Source: Argentina anserina (Eukaryota > Streptophyta > Magnoliopsida > Rosales > Rosaceae). Taken from it: a DNA stretch of 64,000 nt. Position 1 is the first letter of the stretch; each line of letters begins with the position of its first letter. The stretch lies in contig NC_065874.1 of assembly GCF_933775445.1 (NCBI RefSeq), forward strand, positions 7,769,001 through 7,833,000. The letters run 5' to 3'. This document shows positions 1-14,201 of the stretch, in pieces. Made by a program: the position numbers and the translations under genes. The notes under the pieces were generated by a model, which worked only from the letters and a program-made list of their open reading frames with translations, made no database searches and had not been told where the DNA came from.

Positions 1-52
1 TCATCAGTGAGCAACAATCCATAAGAAATATCCACAAGGACTTCGATGATAC

Positions 53-3000
53 CTGGCATTCCTCAAAATTGTGCTTATTTTCTTCTCTGAGTTGGATATT
101 ACTTTCGCGGAGCAAGTTTATTTCTCTAACCTGAAAAAGTATTCCACGATGAAACCAGTTACAAGAGAAGACGGCAATGATATAGGATTTAGAGTTTCAG
201 ATCCAAATAAGTGTCAATAAACTTCAGACCCAAAAGAGATGTCAAATAAACAGTAGCTGACCTGTAGTTGTAAGGATTTTAGCTCCTCTTCCGAGAACAA
301 CATCGACATTGAACTTGCGCGCTCAGCACGGAGTGATGCTTGGGCTGCTTCCGAAGCCTTGAGGGCACTTTCAAGCTAGAAAACATTTTAGCATTATAAA
401 GCAGATGCATCAAGAAACAGAACTTTAACATAACATTTCATATTCTTATAACCAGCCACAAAAAGAGCATGGCAGTATCAGAAAAAAGAGACTCGATATA
501 GAACCATAGCATAAAAGCAGAACAAGATCACACTCAAAAACTGGAAAGTCAAAAATACATCCTAGATAGAAATTTAGAACAAAGGGATAAAACCATAATA
601 AAACAATGACCTCAAGTTGCCAATAGGTAAACTTAAACGAACAAAATTAATAGTCGAATCAGTCAGAACTGGCAACTTGTTGGGAAATAGTAACTTAATG
701 TTATGTGAGGCATCCTTTAAAGAGCATACTAAGCTTCTCCAGCAGACATGTATTATAGGGAGGCCTCCTTTTAAGCACATAATAAGTTTCTCTAGAGACA
801 GATGTATAAAAGGGAGCAAGCACATATAAAGTTCTATGTTAATGCAACCGTTTTAGGATGGTTTCTCCACTGGGACATGTTGATCATTGTGTTACTCGAA
901 TATTGATAATTCCAGGGAATGGTAAAGTTTTCTGGTTTAATTCTTTATTTATTTTCATTTTTCAGCAATGTGAAAACATTTACTCTAGGCATGTAGAACT
1001 TTTGTGTTCATGTTCAACTTTTGTGTTCATGTTCATCACTAATGACCAAAAGGATATATACAAACACAAAACAAAAACAAAAAACTTACTTGTGATTGCA
1101 ATCGTAATTTTTCTTGTTTCAATAAGGATATCTCTGTCTCTGTCTGTTAAGTTGAAACAATAAGAACAACAAACAATGCTGTATATATGCCTAAACGCCT
1201 AAATAGTGCGTCCAACGTATGTTTGTGTATGAACAGAGAAAGAGTGATAGCAGTAGGAAAAGAGAACTTACAATCTCTTTTGTACGTCGAAGATAACTAA
1301 TCACAGTTTGCAAACCAGCATCACCTGATGTATCTGCTTCGGTGCTTCCAGAAATTCCAAATGAACCTCGATTTCTCTCGGCCAATCGAATGTGCAAAGC
1401 CTCAAGCTGATTGTGCAGTAATTTATTCTGCAAACAACGATGAGCTTGAAATTTAGAACTATAATACAAAATTTAAGCACATAAGGCAAGTCAAAAGTTA
1501 ATAAAAAATATAACAATGGTCATGTGTACCCAAACAATGATTATATGATCTGCTCTCATGAAATAATCTTACAAACTAATTTCTAGACATAAAAGATCAT
1601 TAACAATAAAGAAACAGGCGGGCTACAAATCACCTGTTCATTGATTTCGTTGTACTTCTTTTCTGCAATACTAGCGGATTCCTCTAACAACACCTTGTCA
1701 ACATCCCACTTAGACTTCAGTTCATCCTGTAAAGTTCAGAACAGGTTAGAAGTCTTATAGTAATTGAAACTCAAAACTATAGTATAATTATAGTCTGTGG
1801 ACCAGGATTCGTAAGAATATAAAAAGCAGTGATGCAGAAACAAATTGCAATTGCACATGTAATGAAGCAAATGCAAATTATATTGTTCTTCACCATTGCT
1901 ACTTAGATTATTGCGCGTAATTTTCTACTAGCAGTAATTTTCTAATATTATGAGACACATAATACACAAAATCAGCTTGGTACAAATAAACAATTTTAAC
2001 AATGAAGCACAAGCCACATGAGAAGTGTAACATACATTTTCACTTTTGAGTGCATCATTCAATTTACGCATCTCTGATGCTTCCTGCTGGAGCACAGCCA
2101 AAGCTTGTGATGTTTTAGTCAACTCCTGTATTGTCTCCGACTGGAGGATGACCTGCAAAATTGTAAATATATATTAGCCAAAATTGAATCTAATAAACTA
2201 CAAAAGTGGTGGCATATGCCAAAGTAATAATCTCAAATGTCCACCAGCTACTGAAATAAGAGAAGATGCTGTTTGATCTGAATATGCACAACAGCGTACA
2301 GTTGACGAAAAAACAACTAGAAAGCACAGTATCAAACTCCTCATAGAAGTCTTAAATCTTAAAAGAACTTGTTACCAAGAGAACCCAAAGCTGGATGGGA
2401 CAGACCCTTGTTTGACAAGGTGAACCCTTCACTATCCGTCAGCTTGGATATTCAGTATGGAAAACCATTTCTTGATTCAAGCAGTTTCAAACCAGTCATT
2501 ATGAAAGTAAATACCTGTCTTTCATAATTAGCCTGTGCAGTGCGCCATCGCTGGTGTTCTTTCTCCAAGTGTTCCTTCAAAGTAGAAAGCTGAATCTCCA
2601 GGGAAGCCGTTTGAGAACTACAAAGGAAAAGAGCAAAAGAATTGTAATTCAGACATCAAACTGATTCATTGAATGCATAAAGAAAAGAATATAAAAAATT
2701 TACGTTTTTGCTGAGGTTTCTTCCTTTAGGCTTGAAATTTCTGCTAAAGCAGAAAAAAGAGCTTCTTCCTTCCCTGCAGCTGCAGAAGCCAGTTCTTGGG
2801 ACTTCAATGTAAGCTCATTTTCAAGTTCAGATACCCTCTCTTTCAAAGAGAGTACTTCGGCATCTAGAGATTTCTTCAGTTTTTCAGCCTGCCGGTTTTA
2901 CATCGTAAGGCAACAGATCTGAAACTATCAGACAGTAACATGTAGAGTAAGCGGCAGTACCTCAATTTTGAAGTTATCATGTGCAAATTCCATCTGTTTC

Positions 3001-6000
3001 AACGCATCCTCATTTACCTGAGCTATACTCTTATACTGCACATTAAAATGACATTAATCTCAAGTTCAGTCAATATGAAGATATAAACCACGTCAAAGAA
3101 AAGTCAAACCTGTAGCATGTGATCTTTATTAGCCTGCATTTCATCTTTCAAATTCTTAATCTCATCCTTTGCAGCACGTAATGCCACCACAGCCTACCGA
3201 GTATCAACCAGGTCAATGTCAGACATCAATTACACAATAATACCATACTCCGCTACAACTAAATTTAACCATGTTATACATATATTATCTCAGGATAGAA
3301 GACCCAATATTGAAAAACATGTTGTACATATATACTTATATAACAATGGAAAATACATTTTAAGGACCTTATGATGATAATGTACCCCTTTCTTGATCCA
3401 TAGTTTGATTAAGTGACAAGTCAGATGAAAATGTGCTTGAAGTAGATTGACAGCGCAAAAGTACAATGATTAAATAGTAACTTGTGTCAGTCACAAAGTG
3501 ATTGGTTGATGAATGGTGATACAATCTTTTTTAGTTCATCCTTGTTTTTTCTTATAATTGATGAGAAATCTTTAGGATTTGACAGTCAAACTTGTTGTGG
3601 AAATTCCAGAATGAACCGACAATTTGAAACATGCCATAGGTAATATTTAAGACATCAACAAAAGAAAAAAGAATATATAATATTATTTATATTAATGAAA
3701 AATGGAGAGTATATATATCAGTGAAGTTGTGGAAACATCTAAAAATGATAGGGCAATACACTACCAGGTGGAAAATCTGTAATTTTAGTCATAAACATAT
3801 AGCCAGGAAAAAAAAATTAACACGACTATGTATAACTGTATAAGGTACATGAATGAAACTAACCTCATCGCCTGTCAAAGAAGCAGAACCACTCGCCCCA
3901 TCAATCTCAACAACCTGCATCAGTAGACAGAGACATGAGGAGTAAATAAACTTTCTTCAGGTCCAAATCAATCACAACATTCTTGAACATAATTACCTTA
4001 AAATGCACTAAACCTCAATTCACTACCAGAGATTTGATGTTATTATGACATGTTACCTTTAAAGAGATTTCGGTTAAAGTTTTAGGAACTCAAGTTGTCC
4101 ACAGCAGCCTTACTTCATACAAAATTATAAAGACTGCCATTATGGTCGCAGATGGTACCCATCTGAGTTGGATTGTACCATTCTGCATTAGACTATTTTG
4201 TCCCCTTAATCACAAAATTAAGACTCATAATCCAGTCCAATATAATTAGAAAATGAGGACCAACACCTAAATCCCCTTTCCAAATTATATTACCAAACTT
4301 CCACACACAACATAAATGAGGTGCCCAGTTCAAGTCATTGATGAACTAATTTCAGCATAATGTTCAGGAATGTACGAACCAACCATTTTAGCATGATCAG
4401 TTGACCCAAAAAAAAAAAAGGAATCACAGCCAGTTTAATCAGATGAGTTACGGAAATTTGAAACATAAATATTACAATGAAAGAGCTGTATACTTCTTTT
4501 TCAAATAATATCACATGTTGGAGGTGTTACAATGTTGATTGTAAGAAACTATACCTGGATATCTGAGGATGAACTCCTTTTCTCCAGATCAGACACTCTG
4601 GCCTGTGTACATCAACAAAATATTGTGATTCATCAGTGAAGTAAATGCCAGGAATTGGTAATTGTGTGAATGCATTTAATACAGAAAAAATAATCTTGAA
4701 GCTTTCAAAGAAAATTTTGAGAGGAAATGGAGGACCTCAGCTACAGCAGCTCTACTCTCTGCAGATGCAGCAGCATGAAGAGCATTAGACAAATCTTTCC
4801 TCATTTCTTCAACCTGTTTGCTGGCATTTTTTATAGTCTGATCGCGGTCATGTGCAAGAGAGAGGGCATTATTTTTCTCTTCTAACAATTCTCTTTTAGC
4901 ATCAGCCCACTCCCTCTGACAAGGAAATCATTTCAAGTTGTCAAAACCAAACATCAATGCTGTGGATCTCAATGGTTCCAATTCAAAAGAATAATAACAT
5001 AGATTAAAACAACAATAACACAATTCCATAGATTAATCAGGACGCGTAAAAATCTCCTGGACCAACGTTGCACTGTACACCTAAAGTATACCAAAGAACA
5101 CACCTCTTTTTGTTCTATATACTCTTCGTGTTTTCTCCTCTCAGCAGCTCTTGCTTCCTGTAATGGAATGAGGATACTGAATTACATACACAATGATAAT
5201 TAGAATGGACATGCAATTATAAGAACACAGTTGAGATGAGTACCTCGCGAACTTGCTGGGTACTCTGAATAGTTTCCAAACTAGCCTGGAAAAATTAATG
5301 TCAGAATACATGAAGCATTACTGAAAAGCAAATTTGACTGCAAAGATCCCTACCTGCAGTCTATAAATTCTCTCTGACAAACTACGAACTTCATCCGAAG
5401 CTCTCTTCTCAGCATGTTGCAGTATTTCCTTTTCTTGCTTCAAACGAGACACCTATATTGGAAAAGGATATAATGTGAGAATTATCAAAATTATACTAAG
5501 CTTTGTGGATAGGTTAACCAAATTACCTCCATAGTGAACTTCCTAGAAAGCTCCTCAGCAGTTTGCACAGACTCAGAACATTCACGCAGCTTCCGCTGGT
5601 AGTCAACTATTAACTGAGAGAACTCAATGTTCCTTGCTAGTATACCATTTGTTTCATTCCTCTGATATGTTATGATAAAAGAAACAATAAATGACAGTAA
5701 GAGAATCATCAATAAACCCACCCCAACGCTGACATCGATGTCAAAGAACATAATGGACAAACATTCCAGCAAATTATCACCTGATGCTCAAATTCTTTCA
5801 TAAAGCTCTCAAGTTTTTCTCGAGCAATATTTGCATCCAAAGAGAAATTATCACGCTCTGACCGCAATGATATTATCTCACACCTAACCATTAAATATCA
5901 CAAATAGTTTACCAAGCGGCGAATAATATGAAGCTGTCATCGCTTAAACAAACTAACAAAAAGGAGGGTAAAAGAAGACAACAACCAAGACCATGAGAGT

Positions 6001-7842
6001 ACATTAATTTGCAAAACATCTACAAGATATCAGGAGCTGTGGATGTACCGGATTCCAGATATCCAAATATAAAGTTAACATTATATCACACTATATGATC
6101 ATTCACTTTAGTGACATATATCTGAGGAAAGGACAGAAAATATCATGATGTTTACCTGGCCTTGGCTACATCTTGCTCTAGACATTTCACTCGTTCTGCA
6201 GCATTGTCTAGGGCCTTTCTACTAGCTTCCTGCAATATTATATAATTGTAAGAGTCAACATTATTAAATAGAAAGGGGACAATTACTTGGATAATCTCAA
6301 TAGTCAATACTCTACATACCTGAGAACTCTCAAGTAGATGCCTAACATCACTTCGTCTTTCCTCTGTTGGCAGAAAAATTGCATAAGGGACTACATTCAG
6401 CAATCATTTTACTTGTATAGGTGCACGCGACTGTGAGGCTGAAGCCCCAAAATATCCCTTTGACAGGAAGTTTAACCCCATTTCTATAACTGAAAAGATT
6501 GGGACACCTAGACCTACATACTTCAACATTCCATCCTGAATACAGTTCTGTTCAGATAGTATATAATACTCATTTGTTTCAGACTTGAATCGGAAGAAGA
6601 TGGTGACACCCTCTTGTCATAGGGTTTCTAAAAACTACACATAAATAGACAGAGGGGAGAGAAGGAGAAGGAGAGAGAGATAGAGAGGACCTGGAGCAGC
6701 CTCTATTAAATGCGGGCTAGATGAGTTAAGCGTATGTTCCTCTTCATACAACCTTTTGTACATTGCGACCTAGGAAGATGTCAGGATTAAAAGATAATGA
6801 ATTAGAGCAAACAATTATGTCATCCTTGCCACCGTTGAACACAGACATATAAGGTGATAAAAATAACACAGCAATGATGATAACAAGAGCGACATAAGTG
6901 CTTGCTCCTTGGAGGGATAAAGGGCTTACAGAGGTGTGAAGGGATTCAATCATTTGCCCTTGCTCTTCTGCTCTGCGTAATACAGCCTCCACTCTAGAAG
7001 AAGCTTCCTCAGTATGCTTCTTAAGCTCCATTTCAAACTTTTCCTGGAATTCCAAGATACACATACAACATAAAATACTTTATTAAATCAAAAAAGGTAC
7101 TAAGAACAAGCTCCATAATGAGATGATGGTAGTCGTGGAAATGTTTAAACCAACCTTGAAATCATGTTCCCTATTTTCAAGCTGGTCAGTAAGATTGCGA
7201 ACGAGACTCCTAAACTGGGCATTCTGCTGAACCAGACCATTTATGTCTTTGAAGGTCAACTGTTTGCATTGTAACATCCAAAATACCACTATTATATACA
7301 TATCCAACAATACAGGATAAAAAAAAAGGAAAATTTATCGACTCATGGTGGAGACAAATATGAAGCCAGCTTACAAGATGTTCAGATATGACTTTTTCAG
7401 TATCAGATTCTGAGTACACCACAACAGTATTTTCGTGACTATCATGACCCGAAGATGAACCACGAAGCTGTATATCTCGACATTCTTTCAAAAGGATTGT
7501 CACCTACATGTTATCACCAAGCAAGTCAAGATCGATTCGACAACATTATAGCATATTAACCTAACATTCATAGCATACCCTTAAAAGCATGATTTAAATT
7601 GTCCAAAACAATGAAAAATAAACATGATTTCATGGCCAAAGCAAAAATCATCCAACAATTACTCAAATATAGGGTAAGCATGTTAATGTCATTTTCAATA
7701 CTTTAAAATTTGAGATTCAAAAAGAAAAGTGCGGCCAACTCCATCTATAACACTACATCAGAGAGAATATAAACCTATTTTTATCCATTAAAATCGAAGA
7801 TAACTTATAAGCCTTTTTTTTTCAAACAATGCAACACTACTC

Positions 7843-7884
<42 letters not shown>

Positions 7885-10226
7885 TCCAGTATGAAACTAT
7901 AGGTGGTATCTATGTTCACAGCTTCATGATCACATTACATGGTGGATTGGACAAAAGCACAATGATATGTAAGAGGTAGTTAAAAAACGAATGGTGGTAA
8001 AACTGTTTTACAGCAAGATCATAGTACCAAGAAGCACAAAATTGATGTGACAAAAAGCTATCCATACAAACTTGACATTCTTCTATTACCTCTCTCTGAA
8101 GATCAGCAATCTCTTTTTGAGCAAAGGAGTAGTCACGTTCATGTCTCCTTATGTCAGCCTATAAACCAATTGCATAAGCAAACACAATAAACATAAACCA
8201 TTATATACAAGATAATTACTGTTCAGAGTCAGATATATGCAACTGCCCTTGGATCTACTTCAAACAGTCTAAATTAATGAGGCAAAGCCCCGTTTCAATT
8301 GTCACGTTTTTTTTCAAACCTTGGGTCTGAATCCAAGAGCAGTGTGCAAGGCTGATTAATGAATTATTTGACTTCATGAATATAACTGTATACAAAATAT
8401 TGACACTATTATAAACCTTCAACTCCATGATAATTTTCTCTAAGTAATCTTGTTCAGAAACCGAGTCCTGCAACTTCTGGTTGATCACAGAGTATGCCTC
8501 GGCCATTCTCTCATGTTCCACTGCAAATGACAAATTTAGGGAAATAAATAATATATCACAAATCAGAAGTTAATTTTTCTGTTCAAAATTATTGTATTGC
8601 TTGCAACTGCCTAATAAGAGCAGCCAACATTGACCAGAAACAACCATATACAGTGTTAAACTTTAGCAAAGTACCACATCTTTGCTTCCGGCCGTAAATA
8701 ATCATATTTTACCCGCATAAATTTTGTAATAAAAAATTAGTAAATTATATCATGAATAACTTCTGCACAAAGAAGAGATTAAAAAAAACAGTTACCACAT
8801 AGCTAAATGACAAGAAAAGGTGTCTAAGTTTTTGTACTACAGACAATCGCATTACTAGGATCAGTAGGATGTAAATATGTATATTCATATATAAGCAATA
8901 TATATATAGACATTTTCTCAGGTGCGGACGTCCGCACGGTGTGGATTCCGCGATTCGGGCAACGCGTAACGACGGCGTGGATGGTACCGGCAGTGCTCCC
9001 CCCTCCCGACGCTCCTATTTGTGCCGACCGGAGCTGCAACGCCGGCCCACGACAGCCGGAATCTTGAAATTTCCTCACGGTGCCCAGAAAATTGAAATTT
9101 CGAGATTCCAGCCCCCATGGACCGGCACAAACAGGAGCGCCGGGAGGGGAGGAGTGTGCCCGGCACCTCCAACGCCACCGGTCACCAAAATCGCCGAATC
9201 CGCACAGTGCGGACCGTGCGGACATCCGCAGCTGAGAAGCTCAATATATATATGCTTAAAGAGACGAGATAAAAGAACCTATGCCTCCTTATAGAGCCCA
9301 CATCCAACATCACAAGCCCTCACCATGTTTCTTTTTATTTTTTATTTTTAAGTTAAATAACAACCACTAAGGAAGACATAAACTAGGGTTGATTTGCCTA
9401 ATAAAATATCACAAATTTAACAACAAAAAGGGCCAGCAGATTTCCGATCCAAAATTAAAGAAAACTTGAAGTCCTCATCTATAGAATTCTTTAGCAATTC
9501 TACAAGGTTAAGTTGTTTTTTATTTGAAACAGTATATAGTGCATGTCTGAATCATTGTTGGAAGATAAAAAGTCAAAAATAAAGAAAATCAACGATAAAC
9601 CGTGAAGCTTCTGATGTGAAGATAGGCATGTATTTGTAAGAAAATACCTCTTTCATCCATAATGACTTCTGCTTTCTGTTCTATTTCATACAAAACCTGC
9701 AATCATAATATACTTAAGACGTCTGCCTCACAAAAAATTGAATAAATAAATAAATATAGTGACTATTTTATGATCAAGAGTTTCCATCCAAAAAACGAGT
9801 ACATATCATAAGATGATTGACCAAAACCGAAAATAAGTAGCAATGTAGATCATCATACCCGTTGCAAGATTGCCTCAGATTCCTTCCTTCCCAGCTGCTC
9901 ATGGTGCATGGCATCGACTGCCTCTTGGTACTTCGCATACATTTTTGCAAGCTATTTAAAGAAGCAGATATAAAAGACAAAGGAAGGATTAGAATTAGCA
10001 ACCAAGATTGATAACAAAATATGACTCACACGAGTAGTAAAGTAGCTACTCACACTCCACCCATCGCGTAGAAGGGAAGCTGCTAGTGCTGTTCCAGAAA
10101 CATCAACAGGAATCTTTGGCACAATCGCACCATTAACCTCAGCCATGTCAACATGTTCTAGTGAATTCAACCACCTAAAAAATAAAATTCAGCACGTAAT
10201 AATAATTACATAACACACACACACAC

Positions 10227-10266
<40 letters not shown>

Positions 10267-13200
10267 TTGCACAACTCTCTTCCATTTTTCTGGATTCTAA
10301 ACTGGAAATATTAGTGAGCAACAAATGTAAAGTTCATCAGCATGAAATTACAAAGCAAGCATATAAGAAACAGAAGGAATAGACCCTCAGCACAAATCTA
10401 ACAATTTCATGTCAAAAAACAAAACAATACAGAACAGACGAAAACCTTTTCAATTTTATGTTTTTTTCAGAGAAGAGTGTGAAAAACTCCAGTGATTACC
10501 ACTATTACGAAAGCATTTCAACAGCTATCGTAATGATTTGTCAATTAAATTAATTACAAGTACTCAACCCAAGAGAACAAAGATGAAGGCATTATGATTT
10601 GTTTCTAAGAATTTTCAGGAACAAAAAGAAAACTTAAAATATTTAATCATATATTTCTGTGCCATGGTCATTAATCTACATCACCGGCGGACCTAGCTAG
10701 GGGCTACTGTCGGCAGGTGCCTAGTGATTTTTCCTTTCTCTTGGTAATATACTTCATAGTTACCCAAATCTCTTAAAAATTGATGTATACACCCCCATTT
10801 TCAGTCTCTCTTTTGTTCATATAAACATTTCACCCCATATAAATTGAATCCTGGGTCCCCCACTGATCTACATGCCCATTACTTGAAGCTAATAACTAGG
10901 CTAGTGTTTTTAACCACATGTCCACACATTCATTATCTTAGAGTTCATGCTGTTTTATGTAAATCCAATATTCATTAACTTGAATCAGCAAATGCTCATG
11001 TAGTTTTTAGTATGATATTTAAAATTCCAAGTTCATAGTAACAAAAAAAAAATTGTTTGATACAAAGTTTATAGTAACAAAGTTGCACCGTATACATTTC
11101 AATAAAATGATTTCATACGCTTGAGAAAGTTCTCAGTGATACACCAAAACAAGTATAAACTTCAGTATATCAATCAAAAAAAATTTAGTGATTTCCATAG
11201 GACAACAATAGATTAAAAGTGACTAACAAAACTGTTTTTTTTTTAATGGGATAAAAGATATACATACATTTCCTGGCTAGAACTATTGACTGGGAGAAGA
11301 CTCGGCTCATTTGCTTTTCTGCTAGTTTCAATTTCAGCTTCGCACTTCTCAAGTTTTGTCTTCAGATCTGCTGCCTCCTATAATCATAAAACCGAAGAAG
11401 AGGAAAAACAGCATGTCATTAGAATAATTAGGTCTTACCTTAATGTGGAGAAGGAGAAAGAAACCTCTGCAAATTGCAGAAACTATCCAATCTACCTTTT
11501 CAAATTGACTTCTTACTGACACTTCCCTTTCAAGTCTCTCCTTGTAATCATGTTCAACTTGACTCAAATGTGTCTGCATGGTAGCACATATAAAAGAATT
11601 ACAACAAAAATCCGATATAAATAATAAAGAATGATACATCAAACAAGGGAGACTAAATTTTCACCTCCAGGGCTTTGATCACGCCCTCAAGCTCTCCAGC
11701 CTTTTTGGACCATTCCTCTGAACTTTCCTTATATAGCTCAACAAGCTTATTTATCTGTAATCGTAGACTAACTTCATTTTAGATATATGATAATAACTTA
11801 ATAAGTAACTACGAACAAAATTCACAAATCCTAGTATTGCTGTTAATATTTCTATATCCACTAACGATATAAATTTCCATTCTACTGTCAACTAAATGTT
11901 ATTTAAATATGGATGGACATTTCAAGAAACTGACCGTCGAGATTTCGGCATTAGATCTCTCTTCATTAGCTGCTGCAGTATCTTTTGATGAGCGTAGTTC
12001 CTGCAAGTTTTGTACAGGTATGTATGAGCCAGAAGACGTCTGATGAGCGATACAAAATAATGAATAAGTTATCCTAAGAGTGCCAAAATGGAATGTAAGC
12101 CACCCACCTCCTGCAAGGTTGTCACCTTAGCTTCTAATTCCCTCACTCTTTCCTTGTTCCAATTTAAGGAGCTAGAACAGTCATTGAACTTTCGTTCAAC
12201 CTGACAAAATACGATAAGACTCCCATTAATATATATCTAGATATAGATAAAAGTCATACATGCACATGCTCATATCAGATATGTATACTTTTTAATATTG
12301 TAAAACACACTTACATCTGAAAGCTTAAAAGACATCTCTGCCTCAATGTCGGCATGCGATCTACGGAGCTTAATGAGACTGTCAACTTTGGCTGCTAACT
12401 CATCATTAAGCCAGACATTATGTCTCTCAATAAGTTCTTTCTCCTGTATTTAACAGATTTGAAATGGTAAGAACACTGAAATTCCAAAGTCACATTTGTT
12501 TGCTTCAACAACCGGTAACAGAGCAAGCAATTGCTAAAGCTACTTCAAGCAGCAACGTACAAACTATTTGTCAGTAAATTAAGGATAACATTACAAATAC
12601 TTCCAGTGATGCCGGATCACATAATAGTTGATACAATAAGGGTTCAATAGGACTAATCGCCCCTCTATAAGAACTGCATCTGCCAAGACCATAAAAAAGA
12701 GAGAAGGCAACAAAAGTCTGTGTGTATTCTTATCCAGCAAATCAAGGTAATCATACATAGTAAACATTGCCATTTACCATTAGTAATATATTCTAAGACT
12801 GGGCCAAATACACCAAATGCAAGTTACACAACATGAAAAGGTTGTGGCAATTAAGTGAATAAACTCACCTGTGAAAGATGAGTACATGAATCCTTGGTGC
12901 GTGCTAACTCCGCCTCGGCTTCACTCAATCGAGCCTCCCTCTGGGCAGCATTCTCAGCCGACTTGACCTGTAAAAAAAGAAAGTGAGATGGGCGCTTCAA
13001 TGAATGGCAAATACATTCGACTTCATCGCCGAAACAGGAAAGAAATGCAACTCAATAAAGCTTACAATCTTCTCGAGATACGACTGGACAGTGACATTCT
13101 TAGCACTAATATCCTCATCCTTCTGCTCCACTATCTCCATCAACTGCCTCTTTGATTTATGCAGCTCCGACACCTCCGTCTTCAGCATCTCTATCTCACT

Positions 13201-13668
13201 ATCTTTATTAATCTACACAGCAAGCAACCAATAACCGCAATCGAAAATCGAAATCAGAATCAGTAACAAACCAACAGAACTGCAATGCATCCAAATCCAT
13301 AAAACCCTAAACCAGAGAAACCTCATCACGAAGATTTGAAAATATAGCAAAAATGAACGTACGGCTTGTAAATTGAGCTGGCGCTTTTCGGACTGGACCT
13401 CGGCGAGCTCGGAGAGGCGCTCGTCGAATGAGGATTTGAGCTGCGCGAGCTCGGCCTCGAGCTTGGAGTAGTCATCGCAGAGAGCGAGGTACTTCTGCTC
13501 CAGGAGGGAGCAGGTCTGCTCGGCGGTGATGGAGGCGGCGTCGTTCTGCGCCTTCACGGTGTCGAGCTCGGTGTAGAGGTTCCGGATGAAGGAGTCGGCC
13601 TTCTCCGCCACCCAAGCGGCGTCGGCTTGGTGGCAGGAGAACTCTTCGTCCGAGACGAAGAGCGGCAT
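53..13668 (-). CDS. NUA: Nuclear-pore anchor NUA (TPR/Mlp homologue), 5' two-thirds, 3' end off window
   Basis: Long coiled-coil protein of the inner nuclear-pore basket, involved in mRNA export and SUMO homeostasis in plants (family knowledge). I assembled 38 exons totalling 3870 nt (1290 codons), all in phase with GT-AG borders. Arabidopsis NUA is about 2090 residues, so the C-terminal third is missing beyond coordinate 1. The start at 13666-13668 gives MPLFVSDEEF, matching the family N-terminus; in-frame ATGs further upstream lie in 5' leader sequence. Family blocks seen in order are SLLEQKYLALCDDYSKLEAE, ELHKSKRQLMEIVEQKDEDI, VSGTALAASLLRDGWS, SVINQKLQDSVSEQ, AEEQGQMIESLHTSVAMYKR, ARNIEFSQLIVDYQRKLRE, SETIQELTKTSQALA and YLRRTKEI. 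Nearly all of it is heptad-rich coiled coil. No internal stop or frameshift was found, so the gene looks functional. Orthology is inferred from remembered family sequence. Confidence 0.95.
7843..7884. repeat. ATA trinucleotide microsatellite in NUA intron 14
   Basis: About 14 uninterrupted AAT/ATA units lie inside the intron between exons 14 and 15 of the NUA gene. It has no coding effect. Confidence 0.95.
8909..9242. mobile_element. Foldback MITE in NUA intron 12 (GC-rich, family copy 1)
   Basis: A 334-bp segment far richer in G+C than the surrounding intron is a near-complete inverted repeat. The left end (ctcaggtgcggacgtccgca) matches the reverse complement of the right end (ctcagctgcggatgtccgca), and the similarity continues inward through GCTCCTATTTGTGCCGACC against GCTCCTGTTTGTGCCGGTCC. 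It is flanked by TATATA runs, compatible with a TA-type target. A second member lies near 47.3-47.7 kb. The open frames across it come from its base composition and are not taken as genes. Confidence 0.85.
10212..10266. repeat. Compound CA/TA/GA microsatellite in NUA intron 9
   Basis: Adjacent runs of (AC), (AT) and (AG) dinucleotides lie in the 1.1-kb intron between exons 9 and 10. The rest of that intron is AT-rich and shows nothing else I could classify. Confidence 0.95.
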
Positions 13669-13849
13669 GGCATCTGGGGTAAGGGCTGTGCCCTGAAATT
13701 GGAAGTAGGGGTCAGATTTCGGAGGTGGAATTGAGGGAGGTGGCGAAAAGTGGGAGAAGGGGAAAGAGGGAATGGAATTTGAAGGGGGAGAGATACAAGG
13801 GCGTAGGATCGGCACTACCACCAGTGGCGTTGTAATGCGGTTCAGATTC

Positions 13850-13934
13850 AATATATACGGAAGTGACCCGGAAGCCCCATATAGAATCCATTTTGGTTGA
13901 AGCCCATCTACATCAGGGCTTTCATTATTGGGCC
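13850..13934 (-). promoter_or_regulatory. Core promoter of the NUA gene (TATA-like box and site II motifs)
   Basis: On the minus strand a TATATATT-type box lies at 13850-13856, about 185 nt before the start codon. A TGGGCT motif (13901-13908, minus) and a TGGGCC motif (13929-13934) sit just upstream. Such site II (TCP-bound) motifs are common in promoters of plant housekeeping genes. The transcription start was not determined. Confidence 0.45.
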
Positions 13935-14193
13935 GGGCAAAACCAAAACAAGTCCAATGCACAACTAACAAGTAACTGGCCTCGTACCCGACGATGTATG
14001 TGATATTCGTTTCACACTTTTACGGGGTTGGAGAAATTTGTTTTAAATGTTTTCCTAAAAGGTATGTGATCCTTTTATGTAATTTATTTTACAATAAATG
14101 GTAGTTTTAGTAGAAGACACTAGTGAAACATTTGAGTTTTTACATAATCGTTGTTTGTTTATTTATGAGGCTGTGAAGGTAAGATAGCGGAGA
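13935..14193. other. Intergenic, nothing recognised
   Basis: AT-rich sequence between the NUA promoter and the hAT element. No gene, RNA or repeat was recognised. Confidence 0.6.
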
Positions 14194-14201
14194 GGCAGAT
14201 T

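Larger units (their letters stand above)
53..13668 (-). other. NUA: Exon map of the NUA gene (38 coding exons, transcription order)
   Basis: Coding exons: 13363-13668, 13066-13212, 12869-12967, 12315-12443, 12108-12200, 11935-12000, 11665-11754, 11496-11573, 11268-11377, 10054-10174, 9859-9951, 9648-9696, 8417-8520, 8090-8158, 7375-7503, 7155-7259, 6930-7043, 6691-6769, 6320-6363, 6156-6229, 5781-5883, 5527-5661, 5354-5452, 5244-5285, 5104-5157, 4736-4915, 4555-4602, 3864-3914, 3110-3193, 2961-3035, 2704-2888, 2515-2617, 2036-2152, 1634-1726, 1272-1427, 1090-1143, 262-375, 53-130. Every border has AC just left and CT just right on the plus strand. Most exons are phase 0; split codons occur at exons 9/10, 12/13, 18/19, 20/21 and 31/32 and each restores frame. 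The donors of exons 18 and 26 read GTCCTC, weaker than the rest. Positions 1-52 are intron. Confidence 0.85.

Noticed and set aside
8824..9294. Protein-coding frames of 86-133 codons in the NUA intron
   Set aside because: They lie in the GC-rich foldback MITE and have no family resemblance.
13213..13971. NUA start at the far-upstream ATG (13971)
   Set aside because: The first 100 residues from there are unlike the family; family homology starts exactly at MPLF (13668), after the TATA box.
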